Assembly (NCBI GenBank): GCA_027673765.1
Contig: JAQDWB010000009.1
Coordinates: 1 to 64,000, forward strand
Direction: 5' to 3'
DNA: 64,000 bases
Source: Coriobacteriaceae bacterium AM113-163
Lineage (GTDB): Bacteria > Actinomycetota > Coriobacteriia > Coriobacteriales > Coriobacteriaceae
Shown here: positions 8,715 through 19,300 of the stretch, one piece after another
Layout: each line of letters starts with the position of its first letter
Numbering within the stretch: position 1 is the stretch's first letter
The notes under the pieces: model-generated
Database searches by the model: none
Seen by the model: the letters and a program-made list of their open reading frames with translations, nothing else
Told to the model about the DNA's origin: nothing
Translations under genes and position numbers: made by a program

Positions 8715-11700
8715 ATGGATCTTTCGACTTTGATGCCGCAACAACTGCAGATCGTCAAAACGCTCGACCGCCCGCTGTTTGTCTCGGCGGGCGCCGGTTC
8801 GGGCAAGACCTTTACCCTCACGCGCCGCATCGTCTACGCGCTCTCGCCCGAATCCGGTCCGTTCGTTGAGCATCTGGACCAGGTGCTCGCCATTACCTTT
8901 ACCAAGGATGCCGCGGCCGAGATTCGCGACCGCGTGCGCCGTGCGCTTATCGACGAGGGCATGGACGAGGAAGCACTGACCGTCGACGACGCATGGATTT
9001 CGACCATTCACGGCATGTGCTCGCGTATCCTGCGCGCGCACGCGCTGGAGCTGGGCATCGATCCCGAGTTCACGGTGCTCACCGATACCGACGAGCTCAT
9101 GGATCAGGCTGTTGAGCATGTGCTGGCCCGCGCGACGGCGCCCGATGCCGCCCCCGAGCTCGCGGCATCGCTCAAGGCCCTCTATGCCTGGTATCCCATG
9201 GCGGGCGAGGGCGGTTCCTTTGGCGGCGGTACGACCATCAAGGGTCTGGTGCGCGACCTGCTGGAGCTGTCGAGCCAGTTGCCGGGCGGTATGGACGACG
9301 TGTGCGTGGCGCACGGCCAGGCCGATACCTCGGCACTTGCCGATGCCTATCGCGCGGCGCTGGGCGCAAGCAAGGCTGCGACCGAGAAGGCGCAGGCGGC
9401 GCTCGACGCCATCGACGCGTTCGAGGCGAGCGACAAGACCATGGTTGATGCGGCGCGACTCATGATGTCGTGCACCATGCCGCGCGCGAGCAAGGCATTC
9501 CCTAAGGAGCAGGTGGAGCTACTCAAGGCCGAGGCCGCCGATGCGTTTATCAATATCGTGCTGGCCTGCGGTGGTCCCGCGCTCGATGCGCTGGTGGGGC
9601 TTGCCCGTGCTGTAGAGGCTGAGTACCGCGCGCTCAAGGCCGGCCAGTCTGCTCTCGACAACAACGACCTGCTGCGCATGGCCTACGAGGCCCTACGCGA
9701 CTACCCGGCCATCCGAGCGGCATACGAGGGCCGCTTTAAGATGGTCATGATCGACGAGTTTCAGGATACCGACCAGATGCAGGTCGATCTGATCCGTTAC
9801 CTGACGGGTGCGGGTGAGCGTGCACTGTGTACCGTGGGCGATGCGCAGCAGTCGATCTATCGCTTCCGCGGCGCCGAGGTCGAGGTGTTCCGTCGCCAGG
9901 AGCGCAAAGTGGGATCGACGGCGGCGTCCGAGGCGACTGCCGTGGCCGATGCCCCCGCTGGCGAGCTCGTTAAACTCGTGCGCAACTTCCGCAGCCATGA
10001 CGAGGTGCTGCGTTACGTGGCACGCGTCTTCGACGGCGATGACGGCGGCCTGATGCAGGGCTTTTTGGACCTTGAGGCGAGCGACGGCCGCAAGGACACG
10101 CTGGTGGCAGACGCCTCGCGTCGCCAGGCGCTCTTTGTTGCCGGCGGCAGTACGCAGGAGCGCACACAGGCCAAGGCCCGCGCGATCGCCGAGCGATTCC
10201 GCGCACTCGCCGATGCCGGCCAGCCCCAGGGCGGCATGGTGCTGCTACTGGGCCGCATGACCAACGCCGACGTCTACGCACAGGCCTTCCGTGACCAGGG
10301 ACTCGACTGTGTCATCGCGGGCGGGTCAGTCTTTGCCCAAGCCGCCGAGGTGCAGACGGTGCGCGCCCTAGTTTGTGCACTCGCCAATCCGGCCGATACG
10401 GCGCAGGGTCTTATGCCGCTGCTCGCCTCGCCGATGTTTGCACTCGGCGCCCAGGAGTTCCTGGCGCTGGCGACCAAGCTCGATAGCGAGACGGGGGAGA
10501 CCTCGCGCCGGAATATCGACGTGGGCATCATGAGTGATTTCGACGTGCCGGGTTTGCAAGACTTGCCGCTCGTGACGCGCGCCCGCGAGGTGCTGCGGTA
10601 TGCGCTTCGTCGCGTGGGCCGCGATTCGTTCGCCGCCATCGCGCGCGACGTGGTCAATGCCTCCGGCTGGTTCGTGCGTCTGGCGCAGCGCGGCCCCGAG
10701 GGCAAGGCCATCGCCGCCAACGTGCTCAAGGCGCTCGATGCCGTGGCTGAGGCGGAGGCCGAGTTCGGTAACTCGCCGCGCTCCATCGCACTGGCCTTCG
10801 ATCGCTTCCTGGCGGGCAAGGAAGCCCCGGGTGCCCTTAACGAGGAGGGCGACGGCGCGGTGCGCATCATGACGGTGCACGCCTCCAAGGGTCTGGAATA
10901 TCCGGTCGTGGCGGTCGCCGAGTGCTTTGGCGTGCGTAAGTCCTCGGGTACGGCACGGATGGGTCGCGTCGAGGGCGGAGCGCAGGTCGTGGCGCTGCCG
11001 ACACGCTTCGACGGCGTTAAACTTGCGGACGGAACCTTTGTGAAGGGCGATGACGTCAAAAAGCAGTTTGAGCATGCGTTTAAGGGTAAGGGCACGTCGC
11101 TGTGGCTGCCGCCGGAGCTCATGGAGGATGTCTGCGCGACGGGTTCTCCCGCCGAGGCATTTGCTCGCCTGCGCAACGACGACCTGCAGCTTTCGCTCGA
11201 GGAGCGGGCCCGTTTGCTCTACGTTGCCATGACGCGTGCGCGCGAGCTGGTGATCTTGGCGATGGATGCCGGCGTGAGCCGTGGCAAGGTGTGTACGCCG
11301 ACCTTCGACGTCGAGACCGATCTGACCTACGACGTGCTGCGCCGTATTTTGCCGATCGACGCGCAGGCCTTGCCGCAGCTCGATGCCGACCGCCTGGTGT
11401 TCGACAACTCTCAGCCGGGCGATTACGAGCTCATCTCGCTGGCGGACTTTACCTTTGGCGAGCAGGCGTTTGAGGCCAACGCTTCGCTGGATGCCGAGGG
11501 CAGGCTCGTTCGCGGTGATGCGGAGGCGAAGAGTGCCGGCGAGGACGCGCACGCCACCGTTCCCGGCCCCGCCGACCCCGAGCCCGATGCGTTTGAGCTC
11601 GTGTATCCCCAGGCGGTGGGCGTGCGCATGGGCACGTGTCCGTTCCCGGCGCGTGATTCGTACAGCTATTCGTCGATTGCCGCGGCGCTGCATGCCGAGT

Positions 11701-12347
11701 CCGAGGACCGTGCCGCCGAGGCACACGTGCCCATGGACGAGGCCGGCGATGATGCGGAGTCGGATGGTTCCGAGATGACGGATACGGACGTGGCTGCTGT
11801 CGAGCCCACCGGCAATCCCATGGCGCTGGGCTCGGCCTTCCATGCTGCCTGCCAGTGGCTCATCGAGATGGGTGCCGATGCGCTGCCCGCTGAGCGTGCC
11901 GATGCGCTGGCGCGCCTGTGGTGCCTGACGCCGGAGCAGCGCGAACGCTTCGACGTTGCCCTGGACCGCTGGCTCAAGTCGGCTGTTCGTGCCGACCTGC
12001 TCGCGTGGCCGTGCGTTCGCGCCGAGGTGCCGTTCTTCTCGCTGGGCTGCGAGGACGAGGACATCGCCCGCTACGGCGTCTATGCCGAGGGCGCTATCGA
12101 TGCCTTGGCAACCGACCCGGCCGATCCGTCGCACGCGCTGGTCATCGACTACAAGACGGGCGGCACACCGGACGAGACGCCGGAACAGCTGCAGGAGAAG
12201 CACGCCCTGCAGGCGCGCGTCTACGCCGATGTGTTGCACAAGGCGGGCTTTGAGGCCGTGACGGTCAAGTTCGTCCGCGTGGAGCAGGCGAATCCAGCCA
12301 TCTTCGTCGAACCCGCCGAACCTCAAGTAGTCACCTACAATCTCTAG
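8715..12347 (+). CDS. addA: AddA-like UvrD-type helicase-nuclease
   Basis: ATP-dependent SF1A helicase with a C-terminal nuclease, the motor subunit of AddAB, which unwinds and resects DNA ends for RecA-dependent repair. In 1210 residues I see a Q-motif region near the start, Walker A GAGSGKT (26-32), Walker B MIDEFQDTD (about 345), motif III VGDAQQSIYRFRGA, motif IV RNFRSH, motif V MTVHASKGLEYPVV and motif VI RLLYVAMTRARE. The C-terminal nuclease motif VIDYKTG is near 1143. All helicase and nuclease signature residues look intact. It is co-transcribed with addB (3-nt gap). A perfect inverted repeat begins 13 nt after the stop and may terminate the operon before dnaE. Confidence 0.92.
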   Translation: MDLSTLMPQQLQIVKTLDRPLFVSAGAGSGKTFTLTRRIVYALSPESGPFVEHLDQVLAITFTKDAAAEIRDRVRRALIDEGMDEEALTVDDAWISTIHGMCSRILRAHALELGIDPEFTVLTDTDELMDQAVEHVLARATAPDAAPELAASLKALYAWYPMAGEGGSFGGGTTIKGLVRDLLELSSQLPGGMDDVCVAHGQADTSALADAYRAALGASKAATEKAQAALDAIDAFEASDKTMVDAARLMMSCTMPRASKAFPKEQVELLKAEAADAFINIVLACGGPALDALVGLARAVEAEYRALKAGQSALDNNDLLRMAYEALRDYPAIRAAYEGRFKMVMIDEFQDTDQMQVDLIRYLTGAGERALCTVGDAQQSIYRFRGAEVEVFRRQERKVGSTAASEATAVADAPAGELVKLVRNFRSHDEVLRYVARVFDGDDGGLMQGFLDLEASDGRKDTLVADASRRQALFVAGGSTQERTQAKARAIAERFRALADAGQPQGGMVLLLGRMTNADVYAQAFRDQGLDCVIAGGSVFAQAAEVQTVRALVCALANPADTAQGLMPLLASPMFALGAQEFLALATKLDSETGETSRRNIDVGIMSDFDVPGLQDLPLVTRAREVLRYALRRVGRDSFAAIARDVVNASGWFVRLAQRGPEGKAIAANVLKALDAVAEAEAEFGNSPRSIALAFDRFLAGKEAPGALNEEGDGAVRIMTVHASKGLEYPVVAVAECFGVRKSSGTARMGRVEGGAQVVALPTRFDGVKLADGTFVKGDDVKKQFEHAFKGKGTSLWLPPELMEDVCATGSPAEAFARLRNDDLQLSLEERARLLYVAMTRARELVILAMDAGVSRGKVCTPTFDVETDLTYDVLRRILPIDAQALPQLDADRLVFDNSQPGDYELISLADFTFGEQAFEANASLDAEGRLVRGDAEAKSAGEDAHATVPGPADPEPDAFELVYPQAVGVRMGTCPFPARDSYSYSSIAAALHAESEDRAAEAHVPMDEAGDDAESDGSEMTDTDVAAVEPTGNPMALGSAFHAACQWLIEMGADALPAERADALARLWCLTPEQRERFDVALDRWLKSAVRADLLAWPCVRAEVPFFSLGCEDEDIARYGVYAEGAIDALATDPADPSHALVIDYKTGGTPDETPEQLQEKHALQARVYADVLHKAGFEAVTVKFVRVEQANPAIFVEPAEPQVVTYNL

Positions 12348-12359
12348 CCCTCAGATAAC

Positions 12360-12422
12360 TTGCGGTGGAATAGTTCCTGTATTGCGGCCCAGGTGGCCCA
12401 AACGGGAACTATTCCACCGCAA
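12360..12422. repeat. 18-bp perfect inverted repeat
   Basis: TTGCGGTGGAATAGTTCC at 12360-12377 is exactly complementary to 12405-12422, with a 27-nt loop that itself contains GGCCC...GGCCC repeats. It lies just after addA. A 14-base part of it (ATAACTTGCGGTGG, starting at 12355) is repeated at 1396-1409. There is no T-tract, so it looks more like a dispersed palindromic element than a plain terminator. Confidence 0.6.
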
Positions 12423-12523
12423 CTGCAAGAGGAGCCGTGTTGGTTTGGCTAGGTTCGGGTGCTATCCGCGCCGTGCGGTAAAATCGTTCAGTCAGAACAC
12501 GAACCCGCATCGGAGCTCATCAC

Positions 12524-15500
12524 ATGGCATTCGTCCATCTGCACAACCACACCGTTTTCTCCATGCTCGACGGCGCAACCCGTATCCAGGATATGGTCAA
12601 TCGCGCCGTAGAGCTGGGCATGCCCGCCGTCGCCATTACCGACCACGGCTACATGTATGGCGTGCCCGACCTGGCGCTGGCCTGCGACGCCGTCAACCAC
12701 AACACGCCTGAGTACAAAACCTGGAGTCACGACAAGGCCTTTTTGGAAAAGGATCGCCGCGACGAGCTGGTGGAGCCCGATCCCGAGGAAAACCCGCGCG
12801 AGCATGCCCAGTATGTGAAGGACATGGCCATGTGGGACGAGAAGGGCAACATCGACGAGCTCAAGCCGCCTCTGGTCATCAAGCCCATCTTTGGCTGCGA
12901 GGTCTACTTTACGCCGGACGAGACCCTTGCTCGCGACCATAAGCCCGAGCTCTACCACATGATCCTTCTGGCCAAGGACCAGGAGGGCTACGTCAACCTG
13001 ATGCAGACGGTCTCCGAGGCAGCCGTGCAGGGCTTTTACTACAAGCCCCGCGTGACGCTCGACAACCTGCGCCGCCACGCCAAGGGCATGATCTGCACCA
13101 GCGCCTGCATCGCGGGCATCATTCCCAAATACATCGACCGCGGTGACATGGAGGGCGCCATCAAGTGGGCCGAGACCTTCCGTGATACCTTCGAACCTGG
13201 CGACTTTTATATCGAGATCCAGGAACACGGCATCACCACCGACAACGGCCTGACCGATGAGCAGATGGACCGCACGCTCATCGACATCGCCAAGCAGGTG
13301 GGCGTCAAGGTCATCGCCACCAACGACTTCCACTACCTGCGCCGCGAGGACGCTCCCGTGCAGGACGTCATCATGTGCATCGGCATGAACGCCAAGGTCG
13401 ACGACCCCAACCGCATGCGCATGACTGGCTCGGAGTTTTACATGAAGACCGAGGAGGAGATGCGGGCGATGTTCCCGTATTGCCCCGAGGCCTGCGACAA
13501 CACGCTCGAGATCGCCGACAAGTGCTACGTCGAGCTGGACTGGGACTCCATCATCCTGCCGCGCTTCCCGTTGCTCGACCCCGGCGAGACGCACGAGAGT
13601 CAGTTCCGCCGCGAGTGCGAGAAGGGCCTGCGCCAGCACTACGGCGACGACTGGGCCACGCGCGAGATCGGTGGCGTCAACATCAAAGAGCGCTTTGAGT
13701 ACGAATACAAGGTCATTTGCGACAAGGGCTTTGCCGCCTACTTTTTGATCGTCGCCGAGTACGTGCAATGGGCCAAGGACAACGGCATCGGCGTCGGCCC
13801 CGGCCGTGGTTCGGCTGCCGGCGCTATCGTCGCCTACGCCATGAACATCACCGCGTTCGATCCGCTCGAGAACGGCCTGATGTTCGAGAGGTTCCTGTCC
13901 CCGCAGCGTACCGAGATGCCCGATATCGATATGGACTTCGACGATGAGCGGCGCCTCGAGGTCGTGGAGCACGTTCGCCAGCTCTACGGCCCCGAGAAGG
14001 TCACCCACGTCATCACCTACTCGACCATTAAGGCCAAGCAGGCCATCAACGACGCCGCTCGCGTCCTGGACTACCCGGTCTACATGGGCCAGCGTCTGTC
14101 CAAGATGGTCTCGAGCGACCCCAAGGTCAAGCTCAAGCAGGTGCTCGAAAAGCAACCCGGCAAAGAGGACCTGTTTAACCCCGATTTTGCCGAGGCATAT
14201 AAAAAGGACGACGACGCCCGCCGCATCATCGACACGGCGCTCTCAATCGAGGGCCTCACCCGTGGCGAGGGCGTGCACGCGTGCGCCGTTCTGATCTGCC
14301 GCGACCCCGTCAACGAGCACGTGCCCACCAAGCTCGACACCAAGGGCGGCGTCGAGATTACCCAGTACGAGGGCCATACCGTTGCCGACATGGGCCTGCT
14401 CAAGATGGACTTCTTGGGCCTGCGCACGCTGACTGTTATCTCCAAGGCCAAGGCAAACATCAAAAAGAACTTCGGCATCGACATCAAAGAGGAAGAGATT
14501 CCCTTTGACGACCCCGAGATCTTTAAGCTCATGGGTTCCGGCCACACCGCCGGCGTCTTCCAGGTCGAGTCCGCCGGCATGACGGCCACGATCAAGAACA
14601 TGAAGCCCACCGAGTACAAGCACGTCGTAGCATTGATCGCCCTGTACCGCCCGGGCCCGCTGGGCGCCGGCATGGTTTCGTCCTACATCAACCGTATGAA
14701 CGGCAAGGAGCCGGCGGTCTCCTACGACGACCGCCTGGACGACATCCTGGGCGAAACCTACGGCACCATGGTCTACCAGGAGCAGGTTATGCTCATCTCC
14801 GTCGAGATGTGCGGCTTCTCCAAGGGCGAATCGGACTCGCGTATCCGTAAGCCCGTGGCTAAGAAGAAAATCAAGCTGCTCACGTCGACGGTGCTCCACT
14901 GGGAGGATGGCTCCGACGAGACCACCTACGACCACTGGATGAACGGCGCCATCAAGAACAACTATACGCGCGAGGTCGCCCAGAAGATTTGGGACGATGT
15001 TCTCGAGTTCGCGTCCTACGCCTTCAACAAGTCGCACTCCGCCGGCTACGCCATCCTGGTTATGCAGACGGCGTGGCTCAAGGCGCACTATCCGCATGAG
15101 TACATGGCGGCCGTTCTGACGTCCTATACGGGCAAGACCGACAAGATCGTGCACTACGTCTCGGCATGCCGTCACGACGGCATCCCCGTGCTGTCGCCAG
15201 ATGTCAACGAGTCCGGTACCGAGTTCACGGCTACCAAGGAGGGCGTGCGCTTTGGTCTGGCCGGCATCCGCGGCGTGGGCACCGGCGTGGCGCAGGCGAT
15301 TATCGCCGAGCGCGAGGCGGGCGGCCCGTTTAAGACGCTGCACGACTTTGTCGAGCGCGTGGACTCGAGCCAGGCCAACCGCCGCGTGATCGAATCGCTC
15401 ATCAAGGCAGGCGCCTTCGACTCCACGGGGTATCCGCGTCGCCAGATGATGCACTTTGTGGATAAGAACAACCCCGAGAACATCATCGATGCCGCGGTGA

Positions 15501-16327
15501 AGCGCCAGAAGGATCGCGCGAGCGGCCAGACGTCGTTCTTCGACATGTTTGGCGACGTTGAGGGCTCGGGCTTTGAGGTGAGCGTGCCCGATCCGGATGG
15601 CCAGGAATGGGACCGCCACCTTAAGCTGAGCCAGGAGAAGGAAGTTCTGGGCATCTATGTCTCGGACCACCCGCTGCGCCCGTTTGAGTATGCACTAGCC
15701 AAGGCGCGCGACTTCTCGTTCTCGCAGATCGACACCGGCTACGAGGTTCAGAATCCTACGGGCGGCACCATCAACCAGGAGATTCCCGAGGGCAAGGCGC
15801 TGTGGTGGGCCGGCATGGTCTCGAGCGTGTCCAAGCGCGTGACCAAAAACGGTGACCCCATGGGCATCGTGCAGCTCGAGGACATGGAAGGCGAGGCCAC
15901 CGTCGTCGTGTTCCCCAAGACCTATAAAGAGGCCGAGGGGTACCTGTACGGCGAGGTCGATCCCGAGACCGGCGCACAGCTGTCCGATGCCTTTGTGCGC
16001 ATTAAGGGCAAGCTCGAGCGCTCGGACCGCGGCGACCAGATCATCGCGCAGGAGATCGTGCCGCTCGAGCTTAACGAGGAGAACAACAAGCCCAAGGTGT
16101 TTGAGGTCATGGTGCCCAACAGCCGCTTTAGCCAGGGCAATATGGCGCGTCTTGCCACGGTGCTTACCGCCAACCCGGGCGGCGATCGCGTGGAGATCTT
16201 TATCGAGCAGGTGGACGGGCGCGTGCTACGTGCCGAGGTGCCGGCCAAGGTCAACGCGCGCTCGATTCCGCTGCTGGCCGAGGCCAAGGCCATTGTGGGT
16301 AACCAGGGTCGCGTGACGGTGATCTAA
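12524..16327 (+). CDS. dnaE: DNA polymerase III alpha subunit DnaE
   Basis: Replicative C-family DNA polymerase, 1267 residues. Domain order: N-terminal PHP domain (HLHNHTVFSMLDGA, then AITDHGYMYG near 38), palm with GPGRGSAAGA near 425 and the catalytic DIDMDFDDERR near 467, fingers with FLGLRTLTVI near 629, helix-hairpin-helix near 900 and a C-terminal OB domain (QLEDMEGEATVVVFPK) near 1115. The highly conserved RRAMGKKK element of most DnaE proteins is replaced by RIRKPVAKKK followed by a longer segment before FNKSHSAGYA, a divergent form. The 5' region (12423-12523) has a TAAAAT -10-like box but no clear -35. Ends 28 nt before the SNF2 gene start, so the two may be co-transcribed. Confidence 0.95.
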   Translation: MAFVHLHNHTVFSMLDGATRIQDMVNRAVELGMPAVAITDHGYMYGVPDLALACDAVNHNTPEYKTWSHDKAFLEKDRRDELVEPDPEENPREHAQYVKDMAMWDEKGNIDELKPPLVIKPIFGCEVYFTPDETLARDHKPELYHMILLAKDQEGYVNLMQTVSEAAVQGFYYKPRVTLDNLRRHAKGMICTSACIAGIIPKYIDRGDMEGAIKWAETFRDTFEPGDFYIEIQEHGITTDNGLTDEQMDRTLIDIAKQVGVKVIATNDFHYLRREDAPVQDVIMCIGMNAKVDDPNRMRMTGSEFYMKTEEEMRAMFPYCPEACDNTLEIADKCYVELDWDSIILPRFPLLDPGETHESQFRRECEKGLRQHYGDDWATREIGGVNIKERFEYEYKVICDKGFAAYFLIVAEYVQWAKDNGIGVGPGRGSAAGAIVAYAMNITAFDPLENGLMFERFLSPQRTEMPDIDMDFDDERRLEVVEHVRQLYGPEKVTHVITYSTIKAKQAINDAARVLDYPVYMGQRLSKMVSSDPKVKLKQVLEKQPGKEDLFNPDFAEAYKKDDDARRIIDTALSIEGLTRGEGVHACAVLICRDPVNEHVPTKLDTKGGVEITQYEGHTVADMGLLKMDFLGLRTLTVISKAKANIKKNFGIDIKEEEIPFDDPEIFKLMGSGHTAGVFQVESAGMTATIKNMKPTEYKHVVALIALYRPGPLGAGMVSSYINRMNGKEPAVSYDDRLDDILGETYGTMVYQEQVMLISVEMCGFSKGESDSRIRKPVAKKKIKLLTSTVLHWEDGSDETTYDHWMNGAIKNNYTREVAQKIWDDVLEFASYAFNKSHSAGYAILVMQTAWLKAHYPHEYMAAVLTSYTGKTDKIVHYVSACRHDGIPVLSPDVNESGTEFTATKEGVRFGLAGIRGVGTGVAQAIIAEREAGGPFKTLHDFVERVDSSQANRRVIESLIKAGAFDSTGYPRRQMMHFVDKNNPENIIDAAVKRQKDRASGQTSFFDMFGDVEGSGFEVSVPDPDGQEWDRHLKLSQEKEVLGIYVSDHPLRPFEYALAKARDFSFSQIDTGYEVQNPTGGTINQEIPEGKALWWAGMVSSVSKRVTKNGDPMGIVQLEDMEGEATVVVFPKTYKEAEGYLYGEVDPETGAQLSDAFVRIKGKLERSDRGDQIIAQEIVPLELNEENNKPKVFEVMVPNSRFSQGNMARLATVLTANPGGDRVEIFIEQVDGRVLRAEVPAKVNARSIPLLAEAKAIVGNQGRVTVI

Positions 16328-16355
16328 GCTACCCCGGGTGAGATTGGAGGAAGTG

Positions 16356-19300
16356 ATGGCGCAGGGGACGTTTGTGCAGGCGCTTCGCAAAGAGGCGGCG
16401 TTGAGCGGCACCTTTATGAAGGGCCGCTCGCTCATGCTCAACGGCGCCGTGCTGTCGATTGAGGACAGCGGCTCGCGCTTCTCCAAAAACGTGACGGTTG
16501 AGGGCTCGGTGCGCGGCTCGCGCGGCGACCTGTACAAGACGCACGTGGCGCTCGATATGGACGAGCACGAGGTTATCGACTACGACTGCGACTGCCCCGC
16601 CGCATACCGCTATCCCGGTATGTGCAAGCACGCCATCGCCACAGCGCTGGCGTACCTGGACACCAGCGGCATTGAGCCTGTTGAGGGGCTGCGCACGCCG
16701 GTTCGCACGTTTACGGCGCAGCCGAAACAGCCCGCGCGTGCCGCGTCCGCCGCGCCGGCCGTCAACCCCAACTTTCCCTTCCCGGCGCCCGTCCCCACGA
16801 GCCCGAGCCTTGTGGCGGCGCTTTCCGATCTTTCGGACGCGCGCATGGATGAGCTGGCGAGCATGCGCCGTAAACTTGCCGGTGCCGTTGATCCCGACGC
16901 CCCCAAAGCGGCGTTGGAGCCCTCGTTGGTGCCGTACTACAATCCGCTGTTCGCTGACCGCTTTAGCTGGGCGCTCGTGTTCCGCATTCGCTGTGGATCG
17001 GTCTCCTACGTGGTCAAGGACATCGACGGCATGGCCGATGCCTACGTGCGCGGCGGCACGTTCTCCTATGGCAAGAAGCTCACGTTTGTCCATTCACCTG
17101 AGGCCTTTGACGAAACATCGACAAAGCTGCTCAACCTTGTTGTGACGACAGTTGCCTATCTCGATGACATCACAAGCTCGCGTTCGGCGTCGTACGACTT
17201 TGCCCGCAGTGGTTTTGTTGCCGAGCGTCAGTTGCCGCTGTCCGAGCATAGCATCGTATATGTGCTGGACCTGCTGCGCGGCCAGACCATCTCTTTTGAG
17301 CCCGCCTGGTCGCGGGGGACGACGACGCGTCGCACCTACGACGTGGCGGTTGAGCTGTCTCCGCAAGGGGAGGACGAGGCGTCCGCTAAGCGCCCACCAC
17401 TTCTTGCCGCCAAAATCGCGCCGGCGGCTGGTGGTAGCTATGACCTGCGCCTGCCCGCCGATATGTACTGCTTTGCGTCGGGCGATGCCGCCTACTTGGT
17501 TGACACGCGCCGCGCGCGCCGTACCGACGCTGCATTTGCTCAGCATGCCGCACCTTTTTTGTCGCGCTTGCTGCCGTGCCGCACGCCCGCCCATATTGCC
17601 GCCGAGCAGGTGGGTGAGTTCTGCCGTATGGCGCTGCCCATTTTGCGCGACTATACCGACCTCACCGCGCCCGCCGCGCTCGATACTGTGGCACCCGAGG
17701 CGAGCTTTGCCATGGCAATCGGCGTCGACGATGGTCTTGTGACCTGCAAAATTACGGTTACCTACGGCGATTGGTCGGCTGATCTCTTTAGTCTTGGTGC
17801 TCCGGGCAGTCCTTTCGAAGAGCAACGCCCCGGCGTTCCGCCCCGCGATACGCTGGCGGAGTTTCGCGTTATGGACACGGCTGCCATGTACTTCGATTTC
17901 TACGAGGGCGGCCTGGCGTTTGAGGAGCGCGATGACGAGAGCCTGTTCCACTTGCTGACCGAGGGCCTGTCTGCCCTGTCCGAGCTGGGCGAGGTCATGC
18001 TCAGCGACCGTCTGCGCCAGATTTCGGTCCGCCCTGCGCCCAAGCTCTCGGTGCGCGCGACCGTCAAGAGTAACCTGCTCGATGTCGAACTGGGCGCGAG
18101 CGGCCTTTCGGCGGCAGATCTTGCCATCTATCTGGACTCGTACAAGCGCCACCAGACGTTCGCGCGCCTGACGTCCGGCGACATCGTGCGCCTGGATGAG
18201 GGAGCGCGTGCCGCGTTTGGTCTTGCCGAGGACCTAGGCGTCGATGCCGTCGACCTGCTCGACGGCGTGTCGCTTCCCGCGTCGAGTACCCTTTTTGTCG
18301 ATAGCATGCTCGCACGCACGCCGGCGCTCGAGGCCGATTGCGACGCTGCGTTCCGCCGCACCGTCGAGCGCCTGGACACGCTCGGCAAGATGGACTTTAC
18401 GGTGCCGGCATCGCTCAAGGCAACGATGCGCGGCTACCAGGTCGACGGATACCAGTGGCTCGGCTCGCTCGAACACCTGGGCCTTGGCGGCATCTTGGCC
18501 GACGACATGGGCCTGGGCAAAACGCTCCAGATGATCGCGCATATCCTGGCGCGCGTGGAGGCGGGGGACACCAAGCCCACGCTCGTGGTATGCCCGGCCT
18601 CACTCGTGTACAACTGGACTGCCGAGCTGGAGCGCTTTGCCCCGTCGCTCGATGTGTGCGCCATTGTGGGCGCCAAGGCTCAACGTCGTGTACAGATTGC
18701 CGGCGTGGCCGAGCATAACGTGGTCGTAACGTCGTATGACCTTATGCGGCGCGATATCGACGAGTACGTCGAGCAGGATTTTGCCCGCGTGGTGCTCGAT
18801 GAGGCACAGTACATTAAAAATCCGCTCACGCAGGTGGCGCGCGCTGCCAAGCGCCTGCCTGCCGGCGTGCGCTTTGCCCTGACGGGCACGCCCATCGAAA
18901 ACCGCCTGTCCGAGCTCTGGAGCATCTTCGACTTTTTGATGCCGGGCCTTTTGGGGACGCGCGAGTCGTTTGCCAAGCGCCTTGAGAGCCCCGTCGAGCA
19001 TGCCGAGGGCGATAGCGCCGCTCGCCTGCAGGCGCTCGTGTCGCCGTTTGTGCTGCGCCGTGTTAAGGAAGACGTGGTGGCCGACCTGCCCGAGAAGATC
19101 GAGGACACCGTCATGGCACAGCTTACCGGCGAACAACGCAAGCTCTACCTGGCCAACCAGGACCGCATCGCCCAGCAGGTGCAGCACCGCGAGGCTGGGG
19201 AGTTTAAGAAGGACAAGCTCAAGGTGCTCGCCGAGCTCACCAAGCTGCGCCAGATCTGCTGCGACCCACGTCTACACTACGAGGATTACAAGGCGGGGAG

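Noticed and set aside
7041..9314. Open frame of 757 codons on the minus strand across addB-addA
   Set aside because: It is antisense to two well-supported genes, has low-complexity His/Arg/Gly composition typical of mirror frames in GC-rich DNA, and has no ribosome site.
12488..15670. Two long minus-strand open frames under dnaE
   Set aside because: Antisense to DnaE, whose motifs are unmistakable; composition typical of shadow frames.
16338..16355. GTG start for the SNF2 helicase
   Set aside because: The strong GGAGGAAG lies after this GTG and in front of the ATG at 16356.
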